A stretch of 64,000 nucleotides of DNA from Tetraselmis striata (taxonomy: Eukaryota; Chlorophyta; Chlorodendrophyceae; Chlorodendrales; Chlorodendraceae): positions 62,001 to 126,000 of the forward strand of contig VCJN01001342.1 of NCBI GenBank assembly GCA_006384855.1. Direction: 5' to 3'. Shown one piece after another: positions 1-10,700 of the stretch; the first letter of the stretch is position 1; every line of letters begins with the position of its first letter. A model generated the notes under the pieces. That model did no database searches. It saw only the letters and a list, made by a program, of their open reading frames with translations, and was not told where the DNA came from. Position numbers and translations under genes: made by a program.

Positions 1-589
1 CTGGTCCCAACACCCCATACGACCAATCCCCACACCCCCCTTGACACATGAAGATGACCCTCGGCTGCTTAACTGGCCCATCATGCCCTACAAGAGTCGG
101 GTTTGGGTGCCCATAAGCAAAAATGTCGCGCCCCTGTGCTAAAACCCAAAATTAAGAGGTACCTGTATTGCGCCGCGGCGGTGAGAGTTAGACTATTCGG
201 CGTGACACGGGTAGATAGCGACAGTGCATCAATGCCTGAAAGTTTGTCGTTACACGGTCAGACTCCGGTTTCCATTAATATAGAAAATACGCTACGACAA
301 ATATGCGAGATACGCGGACCCCAGATGATCAGCATACGACCATCATCACAGCAGCAGCAGTTTTCGAAAACCCCGGAAGACTATTTGAAACCCTATATGG
401 TTAAAACAGTCCATACCACCACGCAGGGTGCGTCAGCATCATCATCACTACAGTTGTAATTTACACGATGTAATTTGCAATATCGAGAAGTTCCGTACCC
501 CTCACCCTGTACCGGCAGTTGTAAATAATAATCGTACCGTACGGGTACCGGTACCTTTACGGTACTACCCCCGAATACTACCCGTTTGA
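1..589. other. no gene recognised
   Basis: No supported gene or RNA is visible. Open frames here are short, lack domain similarity and do not join into exons. The stretch from about 535 to 585 is rich in short GTACC/GGTAC palindromic words, a low-complexity feature that also occurs elsewhere in the window (for example near 920 and 38,670). Confidence 0.5.
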
Positions 590-776
590 ATAACAGTGGG
601 GCTTCAATTAGATTTGCAGAAAGGTGCGGCAATTTGCTTGTTATAACTAGAAAGAAGCGCCGCCTCCCCACGGCTTTCCGTAAATGGATCGCTGCCCAGA
701 CGGCCGTCGTAGATACGCTGCAAGGGTTTCAGTGGTGCCAGTCCTATCCCGGGGGCGAAAAAAAGAAAAACTACCA
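590..776 (+). repeat. LINE 3' tail, copy 1
   Basis: This matches by eye the 3' untranslated tail of the LINE that ends near 33,447. Shared blocks include CTGCAAGGGTTTCAGTGGTG and a C/G-rich end followed by an A-rich run (gggggcgaaaaaaagaaaaa). The copy is heavily 5'-truncated, as target-primed reverse transcription often produces. It lies about 190 bp upstream of a YR element. Confidence 0.7.
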
Positions 777-963
777 AGACTGCGCTGGCGGTCAGTAGTC
801 CTTGCTGATAGTCGCTGCATAAGTGCTTGTAAAGATTGCTTGCTGGTAAACATTGCGCTGGTAGAGATTACCCGCTGCTACTGATGTAACAGCGCGTAAT
901 GACTGCTACGATCAGTACAGGTACCAGTAGTACAGGTGTACTCGTACCAGGTGCGCAGTCATC

Positions 964-1151
964 ATGATCTAAACTAGTTCATGGGGTTTCCCTCCTTGAC
1001 CTAACCGCTTCTTAGCTACAAGTGCTGCTCAGTGGTACGGGAACTAGGCATCTGTGGTTGCGCCCTTTTTGGGTGCAGCACGAGTAGACATAAAAGCAGC
1101 CAGAACAGCTGAGCCTGCCATCTTCCAGTTTTCGCTGCGTTCCACGCAGCG
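964..1151 (+). repeat. YR element 1, split repeat A1
   Basis: This block of about 188 bp begins ATGATCTAAACTAG and ends with the inverted words CTGCGTTCCACGCAGCG. It is repeated at 3880-4068 and twice in the second element, at 27,934 and 30,838. The short hairpin at its end could form a structured terminus. Confidence 0.85.
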
Positions 1152-2175
1152 ATGTAAAAACTGTCTCGTAACCAGTTGCGAGCAAGGTCACCCCAGGTTG
1201 TTCAAGACCACACCCGGCTCACCACCCGAGTGTGATATTCTCGTCCGTACGTCCGTGCGTTACCATGCCAGAGGGAGAAGAACCCGTCGCCGAGCCTACG
1301 TTGGAGTCGCTGAACGCAGATATGAGGGCCCAGTCTTCATTACTGCGAGAGTTAGCTACAGCTGTGGCACAATTGACGGCTCGTGATCGCGTTGTTGATG
1401 GGAAAGGGGCACATGGCTCCGGCTCCGGGCAGCGCTTCGCGGGACAGCCGACAGGCAGCGGGGGAGCCGCAGAGCGCCCCGACTTGCTAGAGCTAGCCCA
1501 GAGCGGCCGTGTCGGAGCAAAATCCGTGAGTGCCGAGGACGACTACCTCGCGGTGCCAGAACTACTGCAGAGAGCAGAGTCTGGTTACGAGGCCGTTCGA
1601 CCGGTCAGCCGAGTGCCTGGACTCTTCCCCCTGAGCACCGACCTAACGAACGAGTACCTCAAGCAGGACGACCGGCGTCTGCCGGCCCAGGAGGAGTATT
1701 TGTGGATGTCGTGTTTCGGGGCCCACATGGCCGCACTTTTCGTGGCTCTTGACGAGCTGCTACCTTACGTCCCTGCCGCTAACCAGGACTTCACCCCCTA
1801 CCTCGCGAGAGCTCGGAATCACGCCGAGGCCATCGACAAGGCGTTTCGTTTTCGTCTGGCTTTCCTGCGGAAGCTAAATGAGATCAAGCGTGTGCACGGT
1901 GACCAAGGTGTTCTGGACGTGCTGCGAGCCCAACATTTTCAGCTGCTTCGGAGCATCTGGGTTCCGCGATTTTTGGGGACCTCATGAAGGGCTACGAGCG
2001 TCGCGTCTTCGAGGCGACCGTTGCCAGCAGCGCAAAGGCAACCGCTACTGCCCGAGTAGCAGCTGCAGCTGCAGGTCGCGGGCGTGGGCGAGGACGTGGC
2101 GGCGGGCGTGGACGTGGCCGCGAAGGTGAGCACGACTGACGGTGTAGGGCGCCTTTCGCCGGAGCTGCTGGAGCT

Positions 2176-3801
2176 TTGCGAGGCCACCTTTCGGTGACCG
2201 CCGCAAGACGCACCCTTGCAGCACAACGGCGAGATGAGCGCCCTGTGTCAGGACCTGACCCCCCCACCTTACAGACTTCATTTAGACCTTCCTCGGTGCG
2301 GCGCTTCGTACAGCTACAGCCGAGCGCGGCTCAACCATCCGCACACCTGCACATGGCGGCTCAACCAACCGCCTCCCGTACCATTCCATCGCGGCGTCCA
2401 TCGGTTGTTACACTGCGTGTCACAACTGGTTCGCAACGACCAAGTTTCGCGCGTGTACGTTATGCACGGGACATGCGCTACGAGCGCGAAGGGCGCGCGG
2501 GGCGGCCATCTTACCTGAACCTAGCCCCGCAAACCCGTATTGAAGCTACTGCAAACCCGTCCAGCAGCTACCGGCCAACCGCCGAAAACCTAACCGCTGC
2601 TGCCGAGTACTTTGCGAACAGTAGTCGTACTGGTGGAACTCTGTCGGTAAAACGACGCACGTACGCAATTGACGAGCCCGCAGCTGTCGCTCCGCGGGCT
2701 GCGTCATTGCGATCCCGGCTGCAGGATGCGTTCGGCTCGGACGAGCTGGGCCAGCGGACGCTCGACCTGCTCTCAAGCTCCCTCAGCGCTCAAACACTCA
2801 AGAGCTACGCCGGCAGACTGTCTCAATTCGCGGAGTTCTGCCACGACTCCGAGAACATCAGTCCGCTGGAGGCGACTACTGCTACTGTCGTTCGGTATGT
2901 TGCCTGGATCGGGGAGCGAGGGCACATCGCAGCTAAGTCGCTGCAACCCTACCTGTCCGCAATGAACACGTTCTTCGAGCTGCACAACCTCGTCCCCATC
3001 GCCAAGGACAGTCTACACCTAACTTCAGCAAGGCGTGGGCTGATGCTGCGTCAGCGCCGGCTGGACGCTGCCCCTTTGCGTGTCCCTCTGCCTGCGGATG
3101 TAGCCTACCGCTTCGTCACAAAGGCCGAGCTAATTGTGTCTGCTCCTTACCCAGAGTACCACCCCGACTTCCGAGCCCTCTTGGCCTCGGTTGTCAACTT
3201 CATGTTCTTCGCCAGGGGCCTTACTGGCGTCTCCTGTCGAGTGCGAGATGTGCATGTCGACACCTACAACATCACCTTACAAGTGTACCGCGAGAAGGGT
3301 TGCGCTGGCCGACGGGGACCCGACGACCTACGCGTACTTCTCCTTCCGGTGTCCGAGCACCCTCGAGTGGCACGTCTCTTGCACCACTTCATCGACAACG
3401 TCCAATCTGTCCCCCTGGTTACTGTTGGCTTGGCTACATCAAACTTGTGGGCTGTCACTGCGGCCGAGCAGTCAAAACCTTGGACTGCGGCTACAATGTC
3501 AGACTGGCTGTCTGCAGCCATGAGTCTAGTCAACGCTGCCCCCCCTGCTGGCACTTCCTGGACTTCACACAGTCTTCGCAAGGGCGCAGCTTCTGCAGCA
3601 AACGCCATCGGAGTGCCATTGTCCCACATTCGCTACCAAGGCGGTTGGGCCACTAACTCTGACGTCGTTCTGGACTACATCGACCCCAACGTTCTTCCTT
3701 CACCTGGCGCATGGTTCTTCTTTGGACACATCGCGCCCCTCCGCCACTTCCAAGTCCAACAGGACTCCGCAGCGGTGGCCTTCCCAGTGCCTCCTTCATG
3801 A
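2176..3801 (+). CDS. tyrosine recombinase of YR element 1
   Basis: This encodes a site-specific recombinase that would cut and rejoin element ends through a covalent tyrosine intermediate. The first ATG of the open frame is at 2353, giving about 482 residues; the frame is open from 2176. An N-terminal core-binding region (Leu/Ser-rich, with the block SLSAQTLKSYAGRL) precedes the catalytic domain. There, an arginine lies in FFARGLTGVS, the H-x-x-R box reads HSLRKGAAS, a glycine-tryptophan block follows (YQGGWATNS), and the candidate nucleophile is in VLDYIDP. This R-H-R-W-Y order is the signature of DIRS, Ngaro, Crypton and phage-type recombinases. The second copy at 29,254-30,759 is very similar. 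Confidence 0.85.
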   Translation: MRGHLSVTAARRTLAAQRRDERPVSGPDPPTLQTSFRPSSVRRFVQLQPSAAQPSAHLHMAAQPTASRTIPSRRPSVVTLRVTTGSQRPSFARVRYARDMRYEREGRAGRPSYLNLAPQTRIEATANPSSSYRPTAENLTAAAEYFANSSRTGGTLSVKRRTYAIDEPAAVAPRAASLRSRLQDAFGSDELGQRTLDLLSSSLSAQTLKSYAGRLSQFAEFCHDSENISPLEATTATVVRYVAWIGERGHIAAKSLQPYLSAMNTFFELHNLVPIAKDSLHLTSARRGLMLRQRRLDAAPLRVPLPADVAYRFVTKAELIVSAPYPEYHPDFRALLASVVNFMFFARGLTGVSCRVRDVHVDTYNITLQVYREKGCAGRRGPDDLRVLLLPVSEHPRVARLLHHFIDNVQSVPLVTVGLATSNLWAVTAAEQSKPWTAATMSDWLSAAMSLVNAAPPAGTSWTSHSLRKGAASAANAIGVPLSHIRYQGGWATNSDVVLDYIDPNVLPSPGAWFFFGHIAPLRHFQVQQDSAAVAFPVPPS

Positions 3802-3854
3802 CTTGGCGCTACCTCTTCTCCGTCAATCCACCGCTCTCTCCGTTCGCTCAAGAC

Positions 3855-4185
3855 TGGCAAAACCAGACTCAACTTTGAAATGATCTAAACTAGTTTATGG
3901 GGATTTCCCTCCTTGACCTAACCGCTTTTTAGCTACAAGTGCTGCTCAGTGGTACGGGAACTAGGCATCTGTTGTTGCGCCCTTTGTGGGTGCAGCACGA
4001 GTAGACATAAAAGCAGCCAGAACAGCTGAGCCTGCCATCTTCCAGTTTTCGCTGCGTTCCACGCAGCGCCCCCCTGACTCCGTTTTCCCTCCACGCTTTC
4101 GCTAAACCATCCTGCCAATTTCGGCTCTTGACCGTGTAAAACAGCCTGCGCGACCTTTTTGGCAAAACCAGACTCAACTTTGAAA
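3855..4185 (+). repeat. YR element 1, B1-A2-B2 terminus
   Basis: This is the right end of the element. B1 (tggcaaaaccagactcaact and the next six bases, 3855-3880) is followed without a gap by A2 (3880-4068), then by about 90 bp unique to this end, and finally by a second copy of the same 26 bases (B2, 4160-4185). The second element has the same arrangement at its right end. Confidence 0.8.
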
Positions 4186-4205
4186 TCCCACATACCACTA
4201 GCGAC

Positions 4206-4515
4206 CTACTGGTTGGGCTTGCCCCAACTCGCATTACTCGAATGGGCCGACGCGCCAAAAGGGGTAGGGCGGCTGACCTTTCGTGGTCAGTGCCGGGTAT
4301 TTTCATGGCAGTGTTTTAGACGGTGATCCAACAGTGTTGGAAATTCCATCATTAGACTTCAATTAGTATTACAGAATGCATCGGCAATTTGCTGGATGAC
4401 TATAAATGAGCGTCGCCTACCCAGGGCTTTCCGTAACTTGATTGCTGCCTAGACGGCCGTCGTAGAGACGCTGCAAGGGTTTCACTGCCAGTCCTGTCCC
4501 GGGGGCGGGAAAACC
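4206..4515 (+). repeat. LINE 3' tail, copy 2
   Basis: This 5'-truncated copy of the LINE 3' untranslated region starts about 20 bp after the YR element and ends in the family-typical gggggcgggaaaacc. It aligns by eye along its whole length with 33,138-33,440 and 42,845-43,127, with scattered substitutions. Confidence 0.8.
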
Positions 4516-4779
4516 ACTCCTGGGTGCTCTACCCGCACGGTACTGGGGGGGTGCTGTTTGGGGGGGAGCAGGTGCATCATTCAGCACTGCTGTCACAGAA
4601 CGTATACCTGCATGCTTTCAATTCCTGCTGTATTATATTTCGCCAGTCAGTGAAAGCTGGCGGCATCACGCGGCGGACATTCCAGTGCTGCCCCCCGGCC
4701 TGCTGCCCCCGTTACATTGAACAACGCCATTGCCACCTTTGCGAAGTTCCAACGCCAGGACACGGAGTGAGTTTCCGTC

Positions 4780-7700
4780 ATGTGGTGCGGCACACGCGCG
4801 GCACTGGCCTGTTGGCTGGCGTTGCTGGCGGTCACGAGCAGAGTCGCGCTCGCGCAGTTGGCGGGAGGCACACGCGACGAGGATTGGCCCGACCCGCGCG
4901 AGGTGGACTGGAGCTGGCTCCTGGGCTCGGCCGCGACGTCCGCGGCGCAGCCGGACCGGGAGTTGCTCGCGACCGCCGGATCTTGGTGCCAGCCTGGCGC
5001 GGTGCCTCCCGGGTCGTGGGCGTGCCGGGAGGTCCGGCAGCCGGCGGAGCTGTGGGAGGCGCTGGCGGACGAGGAAGTGGTGGACATCCACGTTTTGTCC
5101 TCCCTCACGCTCGACACGACGGCGATCCCGTACGGCTGGCTGAACCGCACGTCGGATGTCCGGCTGCTGGGCGCAGAACCAGGAGTATCAGCGGAGTTCG
5201 TGGTGCCCAACTGGTCGCACTACCTATGGCTCGTGATGTACGGCTGGCTGCGGTTCGAGAACCTGCGGGTGGAGGGGCTGATGACCATGCCGCCGGATGC
5301 GTCCTCGCTGATTGTCTCCGACGATCAGGTTTGGGTCCGTAGTAAATGTTGAGCCCCAACCATTGAGCCCCGAATAATCAACACATTCAATTGACGCCTG
5401 TGGCCGTATCCTATCACCAGGTGTGGGTGGCGCAGACTCTGGCGGGCGTGTACTTCCCGGAGATGGAGGGCCGGCGGCAGCAGCCGGACGACGCGCTACT
5501 CACACAAGGCGGCTTTCTGACCAAGCGCTCGGGCCTTGTGCTCGCGGACTGCCAGTCGGAGTTCCGTTCCACGCTGGGCTCGTTCCTGCAGGCCGACACC
5601 CTGCGCGAGTTTTTCTGGATGGCGCACATGCTGGGCACCTCCATACACTGGCCCGCGCTCCCGTTGCCCGCTGTCGCATTTAAGCGGAAACTCGTCTTCA
5701 CGGATAGCTTCATACAGGTGGGGCCGCGCAAGCTCGGCTTTGAACAGCCTCTGCTTGGGTGGCGCAACGTTGCCCCGGCGGGCCTGTAGGGTCAGCCGAC
5801 ACTACTGAACTGCTAAAGACTACTGACGACGTGCCTCCCCTCAACGCAGCAAATCCGGCTGCACAACACGTCGCTCGTCGCAGTTGGAAACTTCCAGACC
5901 TCGGAGCTGGAGGAAGCGCCGCTGCACCTGGGCATCCCCCAGGAAACCTGCCAGACGATCGCGGGCGGAATCAATGGGAAGGACTACGTGGGTAACGTCT
6001 CGACGGCGTTCGACGGCTCGCCGTGCCTGCCGTGGGCTAGTATCAAGCTGGCCGGCGTCGACTTCTCAGATATCGAGGGCAACAGCTGCCGGAACCCGTC
6101 CGATCACGCTGGTAAGTGGGCGCGGGAAGGACGGCGATTGGCAAGCGCAGTATCGGTGCACGTCAGGGTGGCCTCCGCCTGACCTTGATGCTGACATCAA
6201 CAGTGCGTGTTGGCTCACAATAACATGCTTGCCTGTTGTATCCACTACTATAGGGGCATGGTGCTTCACAGCGTCCGCGCATACCATGGACAATACCGGC
6301 ACCATCGACGAGGACTTCTCCGCCATCCTGCAGGGCACCACCGGAGAGCTGGTCCCATACAGCTGGAAGTACTGCGGCATCCCGGAGTGCGCCGCCGCCA
6401 CCCACAGCACCTGCCAGCTTGCCGAGGGGAACGGCGAGCAGTACGCGGGGAGCGTCAACACCACCGTGGACGGGCAGCCCTGCCAGCTGTGGAACCAGAC
6501 GTGCGCCCCTCGCGATCCTGCACCCCAATAGGCGCACCCGCACGCCGATGCCACCCACTGCAATGCGCGACTGATGTCCGCACAGGGGCTGACAGGCTAA
6601 AAACAAGAATCGTGACGCCTGGGGGGGCAAACAACTGCAAGGACCTCGCCCACTGCGCCGCGCGAGGCCCTGGCTTGGTCCGCCTGACTTGCAGCGGGTG
6701 TCATCGCTGCGCAGGAGTCTGTACGACCGGGGCTCGGTCACCGAGCCCGTGTGCCGGAATCCCATGGGCGCTCGCGAGGGCGTGTGGTGCTGGACGGACG
6801 CTGCGGCCAACGAGTGGGGCTACTGTGGCGTTCCGGTGCGCCCAATCCTCACGCGGCGCTTTGACCTCAGCAGTGCCGCGCGCCCAGCGCGCTCCCATCA
6901 GACCCCATGTGACACACCGTCTGACCCTCCTGATGTTGCGGCAGGTGTGCACGGAGGCGGGCCTCAACCTGGCAGATCCTGACCAGGACCCAGAGGCGGA
7001 CATCATTGTTGGCCCAGGGACGGATGAGCAGGTGGCGCCGCTCCCACACTCGCCCAGCCTGCACTGCCCAACATCATGAGGGGGTGCGGGGCACTTTCGT
7101 GGTTATATATCGCAAGGGCGACCAAGCGGGTGAGGCTCATAAACACACGTTAGCTCACAACACGGGTAATGGCGCACCTTTAACAACACGCACCGCAAGC
7201 CTTAAATTGGGGTGGTATGCAAACCTGTCTGAAGATTAGCGCTCAAGTTCCGCTTCCCCTCTGTCAAGATCTGACCTCTGTATAGAGAGGGTGGGCTCTC
7301 ATTCAAACCACCGCGCCGGCACCATAAGGCTCATGGCAATGGAGTTTGAGAACGTGGCGAGTGTGCCAGTGACTGGCTCTGAGGTGGCGCTTTAATGACG
7401 TGCAGGATGAGGACGACCTCGCCGGTGCTGGCGATTCTGGAACGGGTATGGCGCCGCGCACGGTCGTGATCATAACCGCGTGCGCGTTTGGCGGCTTTGC
7501 ACTGTGCAAGACTGGGCTTTGTTTGGCGTGGCTGGCCATCCGGCGGCAGAGGATGCGGCGGAACCTTGTCCACTCTAACAACGGCCTCAAGGAGGAGAGC
7601 CGCCCGGCTCGCGCTAGTGGTCCCCGTGACAGGTGGCGACCCCCCCCCCCCCCCCCCTCCCGCGGCGGCCGTCACCTGCTTTCCCTGCGGCTGCACTCCG

Positions 7701-10700
7701 AGCTGACTCCTTAATAACACCGCACTGCCCCGCTGCCAGTTGCACCAGTGTGCCGCAAGGGACGTCCTCAAGCACGACCACCATGAATAGCCAGGTGATA
7801 GACCGCGCGGCCGCCTCTGCCCCCCACCCCCACCTCCCCCCCCAGCCCTACCATTGGCCGATTTCAGTGCATGCTCTCATGGCCTTGCAAGTGCCTCTCA
7901 ATGGCGCTGTTTGTGTCTTGATGTATTGCTATTGGATTTGTGCCCTATTGTGAAAGCAGAAGCTGGAAGGGTGCATGGAGGCACCGCCGCTGAGCGGCGA
8001 CTGGTCGATGGCAACCTCCATCCATCCGCTGCAGGAGATACGCGTGCAGAGCGTCATGGATGACACGGCCAATGGCGAGGTGGCTGTCCGCACCTACCTC
8101 CCGCCTCTGTGATGTCATGTTCTGTTCTGTTCTGTCCTGTCTTGCCATGACATGACATGTCCTGTCCTGTCCTGTGATGTGATGTCATGTCAATGTCATG
8201 TGTAGTGTCGTGTCGAGTCGTGTCATGTCATGTCATGTCAATGTCATGCCATATCGTGTGCCGTGTCGTGTCAATGTCATGTGTCATGTCATGTCATGTC
8301 ATGTCAATGTCATGCCATATCGTGTGTCGTGTCGTGTCAATGTCATGTGTCATGTCATGTCATGTCATGTCATGTCATGTGTCATGTCATATCGTGTCGT
8401 GACGTGCCGTGTCATGTCATGTCATGTCATGTCATGTCATGTCATGTCATGTCATGTCCTGTCCTGTCATGTCCTGTCCTGTCCTGTCATGTCATGTCAT
8501 GTCATGTCATGTCATGTCATGTCCTGTCAGGTCATGTCATGTCAATGTCATGTCATGTCATGTCATGTCATGTCATGTCATGTCATGTCATGTCATGTCA
8601 TGTCATGTCATGTCATGTCATGTCATGTCATGTCATGTCATGTCAATGTCATGCCATATCGTGTCGTGTCATGTCATGTCATGTCATGTCTTGTCACATG
8701 GCTGGGAGGGCCCACGTGGGCTGAGCTCCCCATGGCCTCTGCCCGTGCCACTACAGGGTGAACAGGAACCCGTGGCTAACTCGCCCTCCATGCTGAACGC
8801 CAACCCCGAGAACCTGGGCTACGTCCAGCTCGAGACGAAACTGGGAGAAGGCTCCTTTGGGCAGGTGCGCGGCCGGCAGGCGCCCCATTTCGCCACCGTA
8901 CTGCCCCCGCGGTGGTGTGCAGCGTTATCGGACAGGCACTGCGTTTTTGTCGTTTTCACTCACGGGATGAGCGAGGTAGAGATACCTCAACAATGTCCGC
9001 CTGCATTATCATTGTTCTTAGAACGCTGAAAATGGTGTTGCAGCCGCTAATGGTTTGAGGGGCTTTGACAGGGAGAGGCTGTGGGTTCCCATCTGTCATG
9101 TTTTAATGGGACCGCTGTGCTCAGGTGTGGCAGTGCAGGTGGGCCGGCAGGGCGGCGGCCTGCAAGATCGTGGACATGCGGGGGATGCAGCCCGAGCTGC
9201 GCAGCCAGCTGGCCGAGAGCACGGAGGCCGTGTACATGAAGAGCAGCGCGGAGCACCCGCACGTCGCGCGGGTCCTGCACGTCTACCATGTCCTGACCCA
9301 GCAGGGGGCTGCAACCTTGGGGAGGGGGGCCTACAGCCGCCCCGGCGACGGGCAGGAGCTGTGGATCGTGCAGGAGCTCTGCTCCATGGGCGACCTGGCC
9401 GCATTTGCCAGGGTGAGTTTGCTGGCCAGGAGACCCGTCCCCGGGCATGCAGACCCAAACACATACCCTTATATCTTTCTTGCAAACCCTAACTATGCTT
9501 TGGCTCCGCCATGTATCTTTGCTATATGTGGGAATCTACGGGTGCCGACGACTCACCTATAGGAACTCTTATACGGACCCTTATGATACCCCTCAAATCG
9601 GGCTTGCATGCAACCTGTAGGACTATTGGCCACAGCTCCGCTACAGCTTTGTCCACATTTGACCTCTGACATCTCTGGCAGGTTCTTATTCGCAGCGTTG
9701 TCCCCACCGCATCGGCGCTTGTAGAGTACACCTCGAATGTCGGGCGGAACCTGTGACCCAATAATGCAACCCACGAACCGATTTATATGTTTTGGTAGGA
9801 GGGAAGTGGGGGGGCGGGGGGGTTGGGGGGGGGGGGGGGGGGGGGCTAATCTCTGTCATGCGCGCAATACATGCGCTGCAGAAGTTGTACAGCAAGCCAC
9901 GAAACAACGAGCACTACCTCGTGATTCTGGACATCCTGCGGGAGGTCATGCTGGCCCTGAGCTTCCTGCACGACAACGGCATCGTCCATGCCGACCTGAA
10001 GCTGGACAACGTGTTGCTCCAGCCCAGCGGCGCCTGCGAGAAGGGCTTTGTGTGCAAGGTGCGGCCGGCCATCCTCGCCGCCATCGTGAGCCCGGGGGTC
10101 CGGACAACGCCACGGATGGCTGATGTCAACACTGGTTCTGGCGCTGGTGCCAGTGCCCATGCTGGCCTCCATCCTCGTCCTGTCCCCACTCGAGGATACC
10201 TGCGATGGCATTGTGGATGCCGGCGCACCCATACAAATCCTGGTTAAAAGCCTCATATAATTGGGATTGCATGCAACCTAAAGAAACTTTACTTGAAGCA
10301 TTCCCCGTAGTTCCGCTCCAGTTTTGTCTGCGTCTGACCTCTGGCAGGCAGGGCAGGCTCCTCTTCGCAGTGTTCTCCTTACCGCGCCCGAACCCGTCCT
10401 TCAGCTGATCATCCTGCCACGCCTTGAATGCTCATCGCACCGTGCGTGTGGCTGCCCAGGTTGGGGACTTTGGCGTCTCCCATGCTCTACTGGGCCGCGA
10501 CTACTACTACTCCAGCTCCATGTCAGGTGAGGACTCCCCCCCCCCCCCCCCCCCCCCCCCGCCCCCGGGTTCATTGGCGCACTTGGCTTGTCGCGCCTGG
10601 TTGCCAGCTTTTGACCCATTGCTGCGGGCTGCCCCCGCAGGCGAGGTGCGCATCCTGGCGCCGGAGGTCCTGCGCGAGAACAAGATATCGGCAAAGATGG

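Larger units (their letters stand above)
964..4185 (+). mobile_element. YR (DIRS/PAT-like) element, copy 1
   Basis: A 3.2-kb element carrying a small first ORF with a basic Gly/Arg-rich end (from about 1265) and a tyrosine-recombinase ORF (about 2353-3801). Its ends form split direct repeats. Block A lies at 964-1151 and again at 3880-4068. Block B lies just before the second A (3855-3880) and again at the very end (4160-4185). This A1-ORFs-B1-A2-B2 order is known from PAT/Ngaro/TOC-type tyrosine-recombinase retroelements. No reverse transcriptase or RNase H is visible between the ends, so it is either a non-autonomous derivative or a different YR class. The same layout recurs at 27,934-31,143. 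The A repeats are nearly identical, suggesting a young insertion. It carries about one break. Confidence 0.8.

Noticed and set aside
964-4185. YR element as an LTR retrotransposon because of its long direct repeats
   Set aside because: The repeats are split (A1 and B1-A2-B2), there is no TG...CA border, no integrase, and the enzyme is a tyrosine recombinase.
8187-9029. Long Cys/His/Val/Met-rich open frames in all three plus frames
   Set aside because: They are translations of the TGTCA pentanucleotide array, which has no stop in any plus frame, and lie in an intron.
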